A stretch of DNA of 64,000 bases from an uncultured Bacteroidales bacterium (GTDB taxonomy: Bacteria; Bacteroidota; Bacteroidia; Bacteroidales; FEN-979): positions 247,933 to 311,932 of the forward strand of contig CAIRDP010000063.1 of NCBI GenBank assembly GCA_903877385.1. The letters are read 5' to 3'. Of the stretch, positions 18,401 through 26,242 are shown piece after piece (within the stretch, counting starts at the first letter, position 1; the number at the start of each line of letters is the position of its first letter). The notes beneath the pieces were generated by a model, which saw only the letters and a program-made list of their open reading frames with translations, was not told where the DNA came from and did not search any database. The position numbers and the translations under genes are program-made.

Positions 18401-19272
18401 CTGAAATAAAGCCCCAGCAGTAGAAAAATTGCCAGCAATGCGATTGCCAGCGTAAGGATGATATCTTTTTTGAGCCGTTCAGCATTGCCTGCAGCCACCG
18501 CGGCCGCCCCAAAATACTCCGCCCTGAACCTTTGCCCCGAATTAATTTTCTCCCTTAAAATTTTATCAAGTTTTTTCAGCATCTGCCCGTTCTTTCCTGT
18601 TTCCCCGGGAGGGTTTGCCGGGCTGATAAATATCAGGAGATGCCTGTGGTCTTTACTGAGAATATAACCATTGTAGGATTCATATTGGTCGCTGCCCTGC
18701 AATTTCTGAAGTTTCCTTAAGGCAAGGCCCTCTATTCCGAGCGGGTCTTTAACAACCTGGCTCCTGATGGCAATGGAGGCAGGGGAAACCAGTTGATGGT
18801 AATCTTTTTTAATGGCCTTTTCAATGTTGACTGCGGATGTCATGGTATCCAGCGCCTTGTAATCCCGTTCGTCAAGGAAAAGCGGAAGGTGGTCATGCGT
18901 ACAGTCCATCAGCCCCGAAACCAGTGAATCATCGGGTTTATAGTTAAGTTTGCCGATATACACTCTGCAGCCTGCCGAAATTGCAGCAGCCAGTGAATCG
19001 GCCGCGAGGCAAAGATCCCCCCCCCCAATCGCAGCTGAAGTATCGGCAATCGAAAGATTGATCACAAGTTGCTCGGCAAAACGGAAATGATGCACTACGA
19101 AGTCAAACCGCCTTGTTGTTCCTGCCTTTTCAGCGCTCCCCGAGATGTCTTCGACAAACCTTACCCTGTATAAGCCTGCAATGATGAAAAGAAGGCTGCA
19201 GGCCAATAATACATAGAACAGCCATCTGCGGTCATGAAATAAATTATATATATAAATAATAATGTTTGACAT
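15397..19272 (-). CDS. MMPL exporter - lysophospholipid acyltransferase - methyltransferase trifunctional fusion
   Basis: A 1291-residue protein with three parts. Residues 1-850 form an MMPL/RND-type exporter with an N-terminal helix, a periplasmic loop and two helix blocks (near 270-450 and 690-850, each with SSFIFGLGVDYSI-like patterns). Residues about 870-1060 are a PlsC-like acyltransferase (ICNHQSLIE, an HxxxxE version of HX4D, then FPEAHRSVS). Residues about 1085-1291 are a class I methyltransferase (LDLGCGYGFVSHM, IILSDVLHYIP). Exporter, acyltransferase and methyltransferase proteins are separate in many aryl-polyene loci; a single chain suggests transfer and export of the product are coupled at the inner membrane. 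The acyltransferase and methyltransferase lie at the cytoplasmic end. Confidence 0.9.
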   Translation of the reverse strand: MSNIIIYIYNLFHDRRWLFYVLLACSLLFIIAGLYRVRFVEDISGSAEKAGTTRRFDFVVHHFRFAEQLVINLSIADTSAAIGGGDLCLAADSLAAAISAGCRVYIGKLNYKPDDSLVSGLMDCTHDHLPLFLDERDYKALDTMTSAVNIEKAIKKDYHQLVSPASIAIRSQVVKDPLGIEGLALRKLQKLQGSDQYESYNGYILSKDHRHLLIFISPANPPGETGKNGQMLKKLDKILREKINSGQRFRAEYFGAAAVAAGNAERLKKDIILTLAIALLAIFLLLGLYFSSFLVPLLGLFPAVFGGGLAIAIMAFVKGSVSAIAMGIGSVILGLIIDYSLYLINQYRKCKDVKQTLQNMSQSIVVCALTSAGAFLCLVFLESSVLHDLGWFAALSVAGAALFALAFLPQMFPVIVSKFRITRISSFIDSIGSLRFERSIPLIIFIGLVSIASLFYSRRTGFETDMNTLNYMDAGLKKAGDGLDSLSGSKLKNVYVVATGADREEALRLNEQVQARLDRLILDKTVTTVSGVRMLLLSDSLSSKRLKTWEKAFPPKKSREILDEVEKASLKAGFIQGAFGGFSEMLVKSYKPIGKSTRARFENALFSEWLNDHPGMVMVTSLARVKPVNVDKVYREFRSMNSVVVFDRQKLTDNFVERVRRDFSRLVLLSMLFVSLLLWFSFGRIELALFTAIPMYLSWLITLGFMGASGIRFNIFNIIISSFIFGLGVDYSILMMRGMMEDYKYRTRNISTYRVSIILSSATTLFGVAALFTARHPALNSIALISVFGILVLVIITFCLQPLVAGWFMINRINRNKFPITARVFVKTIITWTNIVLIAIILAVAGTLMYYLLPVKKSLKETMFHKMFCSLSRLYIFITFSNRKLYNPFGEDFKKPAVIICNHQSLIETPAMLRLCPKIIILTRTWVHDSIVFGPIARLASFYNVDQGLDPIMDKLKMKVSEGYSILVFPEAHRSVSHDIQRFHRGAFYMAEQLQLDILPVMMFGTGDFLEPGAFWGRPNRFRQRIFKRVAFDDPAYGHNSRERTKSFRQFYIREYERFQAEEGNAGYWRRKLVLNYIYKGPVLEWYLRIKLMLEKNYQLIAGNAPRKGEILDLGCGYGFVSHMLALTSAERKITGIDYDEEKIRVAGGGFLQPPGLIFEAADIRAYEFSPKDCIILSDVLHYIPREDQEKLLLKCMANLRPGGSIIVRDADVDRKTGHSRSRLTEFFSTGMGFNKTYDKNHNLHFFSTEEIERMAVRGACSFEIIGSKTYSSNTYYLLRQGIKTGTDEPL

Positions 19273-19304
19273 CCTGAAAAAGCAATCAGTTCATCATAGT
19301 ATGA

Positions 19305-20501
19305 TTAAAACTCAGAAGGTTTTGGTTTCCTAAAGATCTGCAGCAGCATATAAGTGAGAATGCTTAAGGTAACCGAAAGTATGATCCCGAAAATAATGCT
19401 TCCCACAAGGTACTGAACAAAATTTGCCTTGATCCATGCATAGTTAAAACCCGGTGCAAGCCTTAAAGCAGCGGTCTTGGTCCCTACAACCCAACCCCCG
19501 GCCTTGTAACTCAGGTACAGTATCAGCGGCAGCATAGGCGGAATGCTGATATTTGAGGCAGCTACGGTGACGAATTTGTTCAGCCTGAAAAAATGGGCCA
19601 GCCCGAATGCAACCATCATCTGCCATCCCCAAACAGGTAAAACCCCGATAAACAACCCAAGCATTACCGAAAGGCTGAGCTTTGTGTTGGAATCGGAGCT
19701 GTCGACAACATATTCCCTTATAAATCCTTTGACCGACTTCTTCTTAAGCCCTTTTGCGAACATGAAAGGCCTTACCCACAGCAGTGCCATGAATACCAGG
19801 ATGGCATTGAGAATACTGGTCCTTGTGAAATCCGGTCCTTTCCTGAAATGTGAAACCCTTGTTTCTTCAGGCGCATAATAAACATCAATGGGTACCGAAA
19901 GGATTTTAACTCCTTTCCATGCCAGGCGCACCAGGACCTCCACTTCAAATTCATATTTACCGGTATAAAACTTACCTGTTTCCCTGATTTTTTCAAGAGG
20001 GTAGAGGCGGAACCCCGATTGTACGTCGGCCACCTTAAGGCCTGTTTCTATCCGGAACCAGAAAATTGAAAACCTGTGACCAAATCGGCTTGAACCGGGA
20101 ACCGCTGGGCTGTCCATGTTTCTTGCCCCTATAATAAGGCTTTCGGGTTCCTTTTCTATAAGTTCCAGGAACCGCGGAATATCAGCCGGCTTATGCTGAC
20201 CGTCGCTGTCGATAGTGATCGCATACCTGTATCCTTTCTCAAGTGCCAACGCAAAACCCAGCTGAAGGGCCCGGCCTTTACCATGGTTTACTTCCGAAGA
20301 AATTTCAGCAACCTCAGGGAAGCGGCCCAGGATCTCAGTTGTGCCGTCGGTTGATCCGTCATTAACTACAATGATGTTCATTGTAAGCAACTGCAAATCG
20401 CGGATCACGCCTTCGAGGGTTTGCGCGTTATTATATGTTGGAATGATGACACAGCACTTAAGATCAGCTACCTTACTGTGGACTTCCTGGTTGATTAGCA
20501 T
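19305..20501 (-). CDS. GT2 glycosyltransferase fused to DUF2062 membrane domain
   Basis: I take the start at 20501 (MLINQEVHSK), giving 398 residues; the longer frame to 20543 would leave only 19 bases to the divergent gene. Residues about 15-230 are a family-2 glycosyltransferase (VIIPTYNNAQTLE, VVNDGSTDGT, ITIDSDGQHKP with the DxD-type metal site, FYTGKYEFEVEVLVRLAW). The C-terminal 150 residues are a DUF2062 membrane domain with GVLPVWGWQMMVAFGLAHFF and further helices. Family-2 enzymes of this dolichyl-phosphate-mannose-synthase-like type transfer sugars to lipid carriers. In aryl-polyene loci, a related GT is thought to act on the lipid-anchored head. First gene of the leftward unit ending at 4333. 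Confidence 0.87.
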   Translation of the reverse strand: MLINQEVHSKVADLKCCVIIPTYNNAQTLEGVIRDLQLLTMNIIVVNDGSTDGTTEILGRFPEVAEISSEVNHGKGRALQLGFALALEKGYRYAITIDSDGQHKPADIPRFLELIEKEPESLIIGARNMDSPAVPGSSRFGHRFSIFWFRIETGLKVADVQSGFRLYPLEKIRETGKFYTGKYEFEVEVLVRLAWKGVKILSVPIDVYYAPEETRVSHFRKGPDFTRTSILNAILVFMALLWVRPFMFAKGLKKKSVKGFIREYVVDSSDSNTKLSLSVMLGLFIGVLPVWGWQMMVAFGLAHFFRLNKFVTVAASNISIPPMLPLILYLSYKAGGWVVGTKTAALRLAPGFNYAWIKANFVQYLVGSIIFGIILSVTLSILTYMLLQIFRKPKPSEF

Positions 20502-20531
20502 GTTTGGGATATGGTTTCTGGCAGATAAAAA

Positions 20532-20563
20532 CAAAAATAACAAAAAACCTTAAATTTGGCCAA
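20532..20563 (-). promoter_or_regulatory. Promoter of the GT2-led unit
   Basis: Minus strand: TTG at 20563-20561, 21-base spacer, TATTTTTG at 20539-20532, followed by about 30 bases to the start codon at 20501. It overlaps the divergent promoter on the other strand. Confidence 0.4.
20551..20558 (+). promoter_or_regulatory. Candidate -7 element for the two-gene radical-SAM unit
   Basis: TAAATTTG matches TAnnTTTG and ends only 4 bases before the ATG at 20563, so a transcript from it would be leaderless or nearly so. No -33 TTTG is evident. It overlaps the opposing promoter, so the two units may compete for polymerase. Confidence 0.35.
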
Positions 20564-21903
20564 TGAAAATCCTGCTTATTAACACTCCACGTTCTCCTGA
20601 AAACAGGATACTTAAGTTCGCGCCCGAAGCAGCGAAGCCATTTATCCACAAGAGACTCATTGGCCCGCCGCTCGGATTAATGACTATTGCCGCGTCGGTG
20701 AAGGATCATGATGTGCTTCTTTTCGACACCAAAGGGGAGTTCGACCTTACACCTGAACCGCCGGCCCTTGAGAGCGTTGTTACAAGGCTGGTCCATGATT
20801 TCAGGCCCGATGTGATCGGGAGCACCGCCATTACTTCTGAATTATATTATGCCTTCGAGATTTTCGCCATTGCAAAAAAGCTGGATCCCGGGATTGTTAC
20901 GGTGCTGGGCGGACTGCATCCCACCTTACTTCCCTACGATTGCTTTCATCCTTCGGTGGATGTGGTTTGCCCTGGTCAAAGCCCTCATGTTTTCAGGGAT
21001 GTGGTTCGCACTGTGGAGGCTAAAACCTCGCTGGAAGCGATACCCGGCATACTGTTGAACAATGGCAAGGCATTGAAGCGTACTGCAGGAAATCCCCGGG
21101 TCTGGGATGCCGCGAATGCCGATTACCTGGAACTTGACAGGGAACCTTTGAAACGATGGATTAACACTTATAAAGTCGGGGGCAGTCCTTTTCCCAGCAC
21201 TTATGTTTTTACCTCGCTGGGCTGCCCTTACAAATGTACTTTCTGTTCAATATGGCCCCAGTTCAAAGGAAAATATTATCAGAGGTCGATCGAAAGCCTG
21301 ATCACCGAGCTGCATTCCATGCCCGACTATCCCGTGGTGAGGTTTGCCGATGCAAATACAGTGGTCGACCTGGGTTTCATGAATGATCTTTTCGGCCGTA
21401 TACTCGAAGAAGGTATCAGCAAAACCTTTATCATGGATATCAGGGCCGATGTGGCAGCCCAATATCCCGGGATCATTCAGAAGATGGCAAAAGGAGGGCT
21501 TAAGGTGGTTATCTGCGGGTTCGAATCATACAGGGATGAGGAGCTGAAAAAGTACCGCAAGTCATCCCCGGCAAGCGATATTGCAAAAGCCATCAAGGTG
21601 TTCCACGAAAATGACATCATGATCAGGGGGAATTATGTAATCCCCAATGATTATTCAGAGGATGATTTTAAAGCCCTTGAGGAATATTCGAGCGGCAACC
21701 CTGTGGTTTATGCCGGGTATACCATACTTACGCCCATGCCGGGCACAGTATACTACAAACAGGTAAGGCAACTGGTGACAGACCACGATTACAGGAAATA
21801 TAATTTTTTCAATTCCGTGATGAAAACCACCCTTCCGTACGAAAAATTTCATGAACGCGTGGGCAGTCTCTGGCTTATCAAAATGGGAAAAGATGTGATA
21901 TGA
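20563..21903 (+). CDS. B12-binding-domain radical SAM protein, no. 2
   Basis: A 446-residue protein. The N-terminus is a cobalamin-binding-like domain (LLINTPRSPENRI, PPLGLMTIAASVKDHDVLLFDTKG, DVIGSTAITSELYYAFEIF, TVLGGLHPTLLPYD). The radical-SAM core has SLGCPYKCTFC (CxxxCxxC, first Cys near residue 221), then FADANTVVDLGFMNDLF and a GFESYRDEELKKYRK segment. It overlaps the next gene by 4 bases (ATGA), making a two-gene unit of radical-SAM proteins read opposite to its neighbours. It may be a methylase or other C-C bond-forming tailoring enzyme; the target is not evident. Confidence 0.86.
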   Translation: MKILLINTPRSPENRILKFAPEAAKPFIHKRLIGPPLGLMTIAASVKDHDVLLFDTKGEFDLTPEPPALESVVTRLVHDFRPDVIGSTAITSELYYAFEIFAIAKKLDPGIVTVLGGLHPTLLPYDCFHPSVDVVCPGQSPHVFRDVVRTVEAKTSLEAIPGILLNNGKALKRTAGNPRVWDAANADYLELDREPLKRWINTYKVGGSPFPSTYVFTSLGCPYKCTFCSIWPQFKGKYYQRSIESLITELHSMPDYPVVRFADANTVVDLGFMNDLFGRILEEGISKTFIMDIRADVAAQYPGIIQKMAKGGLKVVICGFESYRDEELKKYRKSSPASDIAKAIKVFHENDIMIRGNYVIPNDYSEDDFKALEEYSSGNPVVYAGYTILTPMPGTVYYKQVRQLVTDHDYRKYNFFNSVMKTTLPYEKFHERVGSLWLIKMGKDVI

Positions 21904-23342
21904 AGAAACTCCTGCTGGTCAATACAAACACTGCAAAAGCCCCGTATCCAATTCCTCCCCTGGGGATCTGCCTGATCGCTTCCTGCCTTCAAGGCAGTTT
22001 TGATGTAAGGATTTATGATGGGATGTTTGATGAAGGCCTCAGCCTGGAAGCTGAGCTGCGAGCGTTTAAGCCTGATTTTATTGGCTTCGGTATACGTAAC
22101 GTTGACAATATGGTACCCGACCACAGAATATACTTTGTTGAGGATGCTTACCTTAAATTCATTGAACCTGCCCGCCGTTACACTGACGTGCCCTTCATCC
22201 TGGGCGGCAGCGGTTTCACGATTTTTCCCCGGGAGATCATGGATTATACCGGGGCCGATTATGGGATAACAGGCGAAGGGGAAGAAACCTTGATGCTTTT
22301 ACTTCAGAAGCTGGGAAGGGGAGACGATGTAAGCAACATCCCCAACGTCTTTACGAAAAGCGGGCAGGGCCCGGTTCTGCCCGTACCTGGGGAGGATTAT
22401 AACCTCAGGCCCTATTCCCTGATTGACAATAAAATTAATTTCAAACCTTATACGGGCAGGGGTGTGTACAGCATTCAAACCAAAAGGGGTTGCGCACTCC
22501 AATGCCTTTATTGTTCATACCCCATGCTCGAAGGGAAACAGTACCGCCTCAGGGATCCTTCTTCAATAGCAGATGAAATTGAGCAGGCTTCTGAAAGGAT
22601 CGGCCTTGGTGTAACCTTCGAATTTGTTGATTCAACTTTCAATGAACCGAAGGATCATGCGGAAGCAATCTGCAGGGAACTGATCCGCCGGAAAATAAAG
22701 GTCAGAATGAGGACCATGGGGGTGAACCCCCGCCGCACCAGCAGGGAGCTGTTTGCCTTGATGACCGAAGCTGGTTTTGCACAGATCGATGTGACTCCCG
22801 ACAGTGCCTCCCCTTCGGTTATCAGAAACCTCCGCAAGGGGTTTACCATGGATGACATCCGCAGAACCGCGAACCTGATACGCGAATTTGATATCCCATC
22901 CATGTGGTTTTTTCTGTTCGGGGGGCCGGGTGAAAACAGGGAAACTTTTAACGAAACCCTGGACTTTATTGACCATTACATAAACCCCGACGACCTGGTA
23001 TATATGTCGGGTGGGCTCAGGATTTATCCCGGGACACCCTTATACACAACAGCCATGGACGAAGGAGTTATTTCCGCTTCCGACAATCTGCTGGATCCCT
23101 CTGTTTTTTATTTTTCAAAAAATGCACCCCAGGCGCAGCTCAGGGAATGGACGCTTGAAGCCTGCAGTCTCAGGCTTAACTGCCTGCCATCAGCTGAAAC
23201 AACCCCTTCTGCTGAAATGCTCGGCGAAGCTGTGCTGATGCGCAATGCCGGTGGCCTCACAGAACCTATGTTCCGCACCCTGATGAGAATAAGACGGGAG
23301 TGGAAGGCCAATGGCAGATTGACATCTACAGGAATTTATTGA
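21900..23342 (+). CDS. B12-binding-domain radical SAM protein, no. 3
   Basis: A 480-residue protein with the same domain order: B12-like domain (LLLVNTNTAKAPYPIPPLG, DFIGFGIRNVDNM, FILGGSGFTIFPREIMDYTGADYGITGEGEE) and a radical-SAM core with KRGCALQCLYC (first Cys near 197). It resembles the C-terminal half of the 777-residue fusion at 45538-47871: both share LGISLRNIDD/IGFGIRNVDN, GGSAFSIYPGELFD/GGSGFTIFPREIMD, GEGEE, QTKRGC..xCxYCxYPxxEG and YPGTxLxxxA. The two are paralogues and probably act on related substrates. Its last 17 bases overlap the convergent acyltransferase gene. Confidence 0.86.
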   Translation: MKKLLLVNTNTAKAPYPIPPLGICLIASCLQGSFDVRIYDGMFDEGLSLEAELRAFKPDFIGFGIRNVDNMVPDHRIYFVEDAYLKFIEPARRYTDVPFILGGSGFTIFPREIMDYTGADYGITGEGEETLMLLLQKLGRGDDVSNIPNVFTKSGQGPVLPVPGEDYNLRPYSLIDNKINFKPYTGRGVYSIQTKRGCALQCLYCSYPMLEGKQYRLRDPSSIADEIEQASERIGLGVTFEFVDSTFNEPKDHAEAICRELIRRKIKVRMRTMGVNPRRTSRELFALMTEAGFAQIDVTPDSASPSVIRNLRKGFTMDDIRRTANLIREFDIPSMWFFLFGGPGENRETFNETLDFIDHYINPDDLVYMSGGLRIYPGTPLYTTAMDEGVISASDNLLDPSVFYFSKNAPQAQLREWTLEACSLRLNCLPSAETTPSAEMLGEAVLMRNAGGLTEPMFRTLMRIRREWKANGRLTSTGIY

Positions 23343-24240
23343 TCAGGGAATCCCATCGGACAAATTTACCCGAGCCTTGCATGAATTTCGAATTTTTCAG
23401 CAATACCTGGGAAGGGCCGCATTCGGTGAATACATGTATTCCCGACTGGTACATCTTCAGCTGGGTTTCAAACCAGTTAAAAGGATTGAAGATATTGTTC
23501 ACAACCTCTTCCCGAACCCTGGCTGCATCTGATATCCGGTCTTGCCTGAGGACCGAAATGACAGGAATTACGGGAGACTGCACATCCGCAGAAAATACAG
23601 TTTCCGACAATTCCTTTGCAGCCTCCGACAACAGCCCGGTATGATAGGGGATGGCAGTGGCCATAGGGCGGGTGTGAAGCGCTCCTTCTTCCTTTGCTTT
23701 AAGCTGGAAAACATTGATATGGAAACTGCTTCCTGCCACAACGAAAGAATAATCACTGTTCCTGTTGACGATCGCCAGGTTCAGGTTATGCAGGGCAGCA
23801 ATCTCCCGGATGTCTTTTTCGCTCAGACCGATGACTCCGCACATTCCATATCTGGTTTGCGGAAGGACGTTAAGAATGGAATGATATGCTCTTTCGATAA
23901 AAAGGAGGCCAGTCTCGAACCGTATAGCTGATGCCGTGTAAAGGGCGGCATAGATTCCCATGCTGTAACCTGCAATCATGGCGGGTCTGACTCCTGAATT
24001 TAACAAAAGGTCAGTGCAGGTACAGCTGTAAATATAGGAGGCAAACTGGTTGCTTAGCTCACCCAGTTGCATGGGATCAGACTCAAGGCTGTAAGCGAGC
24101 AGTTCTTTCCCTGTAATAAAGGAAGCTTTTTCGAGATATTCACTGAATAATTTATTGAATCCGGGTACGCACTGAGAGGGGTCGTCCCTGAAGTCAGTGA
24201 TAAAAGCGGGAAATACTAATCCAATATCATTCTCAGCCAA
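23326..24240 (-). CDS. FabD-like malonyl-CoA:ACP acyltransferase
   Basis: A 304-residue acyltransferase. The nucleophile elbow GYSMG has Ser at residue 93, FIERAYHS has Arg at 117 at the position that binds the malonyl carboxylate in FabD, and AIPYHTGLL supplies the catalytic His at 200. This argues for malonyl specificity. It is the only acyltransferase of this class seen here and the last gene of the long leftward unit, directly after an ACP and a ketosynthase (9- and 24-base gaps). A dedicated AT beside ACP and KS is known in beta-branching cassettes and in some type II clusters. Alternatively, it simply supplies malonyl-ACP for the whole locus. Confidence 0.87.
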   Translation of the reverse strand: MAENDIGLVFPAFITDFRDDPSQCVPGFNKLFSEYLEKASFITGKELLAYSLESDPMQLGELSNQFASYIYSCTCTDLLLNSGVRPAMIAGYSMGIYAALYTASAIRFETGLLFIERAYHSILNVLPQTRYGMCGVIGLSEKDIREIAALHNLNLAIVNRNSDYSFVVAGSSFHINVFQLKAKEEGALHTRPMATAIPYHTGLLSEAAKELSETVFSADVQSPVIPVISVLRQDRISDAARVREEVVNNIFNPFNWFETQLKMYQSGIHVFTECGPSQVLLKNSKFMQGSGKFVRWDSLINKFL

Positions 24241-24249
24241 AGGCGGGAT

Positions 24250-24558
24250 CTATTTGTCAAGTTCCAGCAGCCGGTTCTCGTGTTCTATGATCAGCATCTG
24301 CATTTCAATCAGCTGGCCGATAGTTTCAATGGGATGTTTTACTGCATATTTGCCGATTGTTTTCAGCTCGATATCCAGGTTGTACTTTTTCTTAAAAATC
24401 TCGATCAGTTCAAGAAACATCAGGGAATCCCCATCCAGGTCCTTGATTATACTGGTGTTATCGGTGATCTGGGATTTATCAGCCTCACATTCTTCAGCAA
24501 AGAACGCAAGGACAATCTCTCTTACTTCAATCCGGGTTTTCTCTGTGATTTTCGCCAT
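24250..24558 (-). CDS. Acyl carrier protein
   Basis: A 102-residue carrier protein with DLDGDSLMFLEL, Ser at residue 45, in the expected helix pattern. It is longer than typical ACPs because of a C-terminal helix (LIEMQMLIIEHENRLLELDK). Located between the ketosynthase and the acyltransferase genes, so it is the likely partner of both. The GDSL form differs from the LDSVD/LDSID forms of the carriers at 6436 and 39011, suggesting a distinct set of partner enzymes. Confidence 0.9.
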   Translation of the reverse strand: MAKITEKTRIEVREIVLAFFAEECEADKSQITDNTSIIKDLDGDSLMFLELIEIFKKKYNLDIELKTIGKYAVKHPIETIGQLIEMQMLIIEHENRLLELDK

Positions 24559-24582
24559 CGCGTTAATTTTTTTGCAAAAATA

Positions 24583-25806
24583 TTAATTTCCGGCATACTT
24601 CCGAAATACAAGTGTGGCATTATGGCCTCCAAAGCCGAAGGAATTTGAAAGTGCAATCCCGATTTTCTTTTCCCTGCTTACATTAGGCACATAATCCAGG
24701 TCGAGGTCGGGATCGGGATCGGTATAATTTATGGTTGGGGTCATCAGGTCGTTTTTAATGCTGAGCACAGTGATGATTCCTTCTATGGCGCCTGCTGCGC
24801 CAATGGTGTGGCCGATCATCGATTTGGATGAAGAAACAGGGATTTGGTATGCCTGTTCCCCAAACACCCTTTTAATGGCCATGGTTTCATAACGGTCGTT
24901 GAGTTCGGTGGAGGTTCCGTGTGCATTGATATAATCCACTTCGGTTTTATCGACGCCTGCATTCTGCAGTGCTTTTTCAATTGTGGCGGCCATCCCTTCA
25001 CCGTCCCTCATAGGCGCCATGATATTGTATCCCTCGCTGGTGATCGCATAGCCGGCCAATTCGCATTGAATGCCGGCATTCCTCTTCAGGGCATGTTCCT
25101 CCGATTCCAGGATCAGCACCCCGGCGCCTTCGCCAATCACGAAACCGTCCCGTTTTGCAGTAAACGGCCTGCTTGCGCATTCGGGAGGGTCATTGGCAAC
25201 CGAAAGCGCATACAAGGCATTGAAACCGTTTATTTCTTCGGGGTTGATAATGGAATCAGCCCCGCCTGCAATGACGATATCCACAGTATTGTTTTTAATC
25301 ATCTGCATGCCGATGGCAATGGCATATGCTGAAGAGGCACAGGCCGTATTGATGGCGAAGTTGGGGCCCAGGAGCTGGTAATCAAGCGAGATCCAGGCAG
25401 GCATGGAGTTGGTCATGCTTTTGAATACCGTATTCTGAGCCGAGGTGTCTTTTTCCACGCTGGAGTTACCTGTATTCACAACTCCCATAATCACAGCGCA
25501 ACGGGTTTTATCTTCCTTGTCGAAATCAAGCCCCGACATCGTAACGGCCTGCCGTGCCGCTACAAGGCACATCCTGGTAACCCGGGTCATCTGCCCGGCT
25601 GCACGCTTCTTGATAAGGGAACGGGAGTATTCCTCGAATTCACGGGGGACTTCTGCGGCAATGCGGGTTGCGCATGAAGAAGCGTCAAACAGGGAAATCT
25701 TCCTGACACCGCTCTTGCCTTCAGATAAATTCTTCCAGAAGGTCTCTAAATCATAACCCAGGGATGAAACAACACCCATCCCGCTGATAACTACCTTTCC
25801 TGTCAT
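24583..25806 (-). CDS. FabF-type 3-oxoacyl-ACP synthase (KS), active-site complete
   Basis: A 407-residue ketosynthase. The catalytic Cys lies in NTACASSAY (residue 156), with His in NAHGTSTELND and His in SMIGHTIGAAGAIEG, so the Cys-His-His triad is complete. The C-terminal GIALSNSFGFGGHNATLVF is typical. It lies beside an ACP and an AT gene at the distal end of the long unit. It could extend one class of chains (for instance the saturated alkyl chain) or act as a malonyl-decarboxylating KS; the intact Cys argues for real condensation, since decarboxylating KSs of beta-branch cassettes usually have Ser at this place. Confidence 0.92.
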   Translation of the reverse strand: MTGKVVISGMGVVSSLGYDLETFWKNLSEGKSGVRKISLFDASSCATRIAAEVPREFEEYSRSLIKKRAAGQMTRVTRMCLVAARQAVTMSGLDFDKEDKTRCAVIMGVVNTGNSSVEKDTSAQNTVFKSMTNSMPAWISLDYQLLGPNFAINTACASSAYAIAIGMQMIKNNTVDIVIAGGADSIINPEEINGFNALYALSVANDPPECASRPFTAKRDGFVIGEGAGVLILESEEHALKRNAGIQCELAGYAITSEGYNIMAPMRDGEGMAATIEKALQNAGVDKTEVDYINAHGTSTELNDRYETMAIKRVFGEQAYQIPVSSSKSMIGHTIGAAGAIEGIITVLSIKNDLMTPTINYTDPDPDLDLDYVPNVSREKKIGIALSNSFGFGGHNATLVFRKYAGN

Positions 25807-25815
25807 CCTCCCGAA

Positions 25816-26202
25816 TTAATTGTTTAGTGCCTTGGCCCAGTTTTTAATTAAATCAACTTCGGCCTGTGTGGGAATATTGTCGGGATTGTTTTTACGCCAT
25901 TTTCCCGGGGGCATGCTGCCTTTTGACAATACTTTGCTGATATCGTAAGCCTTGCCGGCCTGCTTCTTAACATCGTAGGTGTTCCATTTACCAAAATTTA
26001 CGTGCGATTTGGCCATGCCGTTACCGTTATCACCATGACAATCGAGGCAGGCTTTTTGAATGATTTTTGCAACCGAATCGGGCAGCTCGGGATTCCCTTC
26101 GCTGAATTTAGCTGAAGCTGATGCGCCTACAGGCCTGAAAGCCAAGGCAAAGAAGAATATTAAGGCTATGGATACTCCTAAAAATGCCAGTGATTTTTTC
26201 AT
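25816..26202 (-). CDS. Small exported c-type heme-binding protein
   Basis: The start at 26202 (MKKSLAFLGVSIALIFFFALAF) gives a clean signal peptide or anchor and about 128 residues; a longer frame to 26250 adds an unlikely N-terminus. One heme attachment site, ACLDCHGDNGNG, is present and MPPGKWRKNNPDNIPTQ offers a Met as possible second ligand. It resembles the Bacteroidota heme-binding domain family with a single CxxCH. A periplasmic c-type cytochrome inside a polyketide-like unit is unusual; it may pass electrons for an oxidation outside the cytoplasm, or simply be cotranscribed. The 40-base gap upstream is longer than its neighbours'. Confidence 0.8.
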   Translation of the reverse strand: MKKSLAFLGVSIALIFFFALAFRPVGASASAKFSEGNPELPDSVAKIIQKACLDCHGDNGNGMAKSHVNFGKWNTYDVKKQAGKAYDISKVLSKGSMPPGKWRKNNPDNIPTQAEVDLIKNWAKALNN

Positions 26203-26242
26203 AAACATACAGTTTTTGGTTTTAACAAAAATACATATAAAA

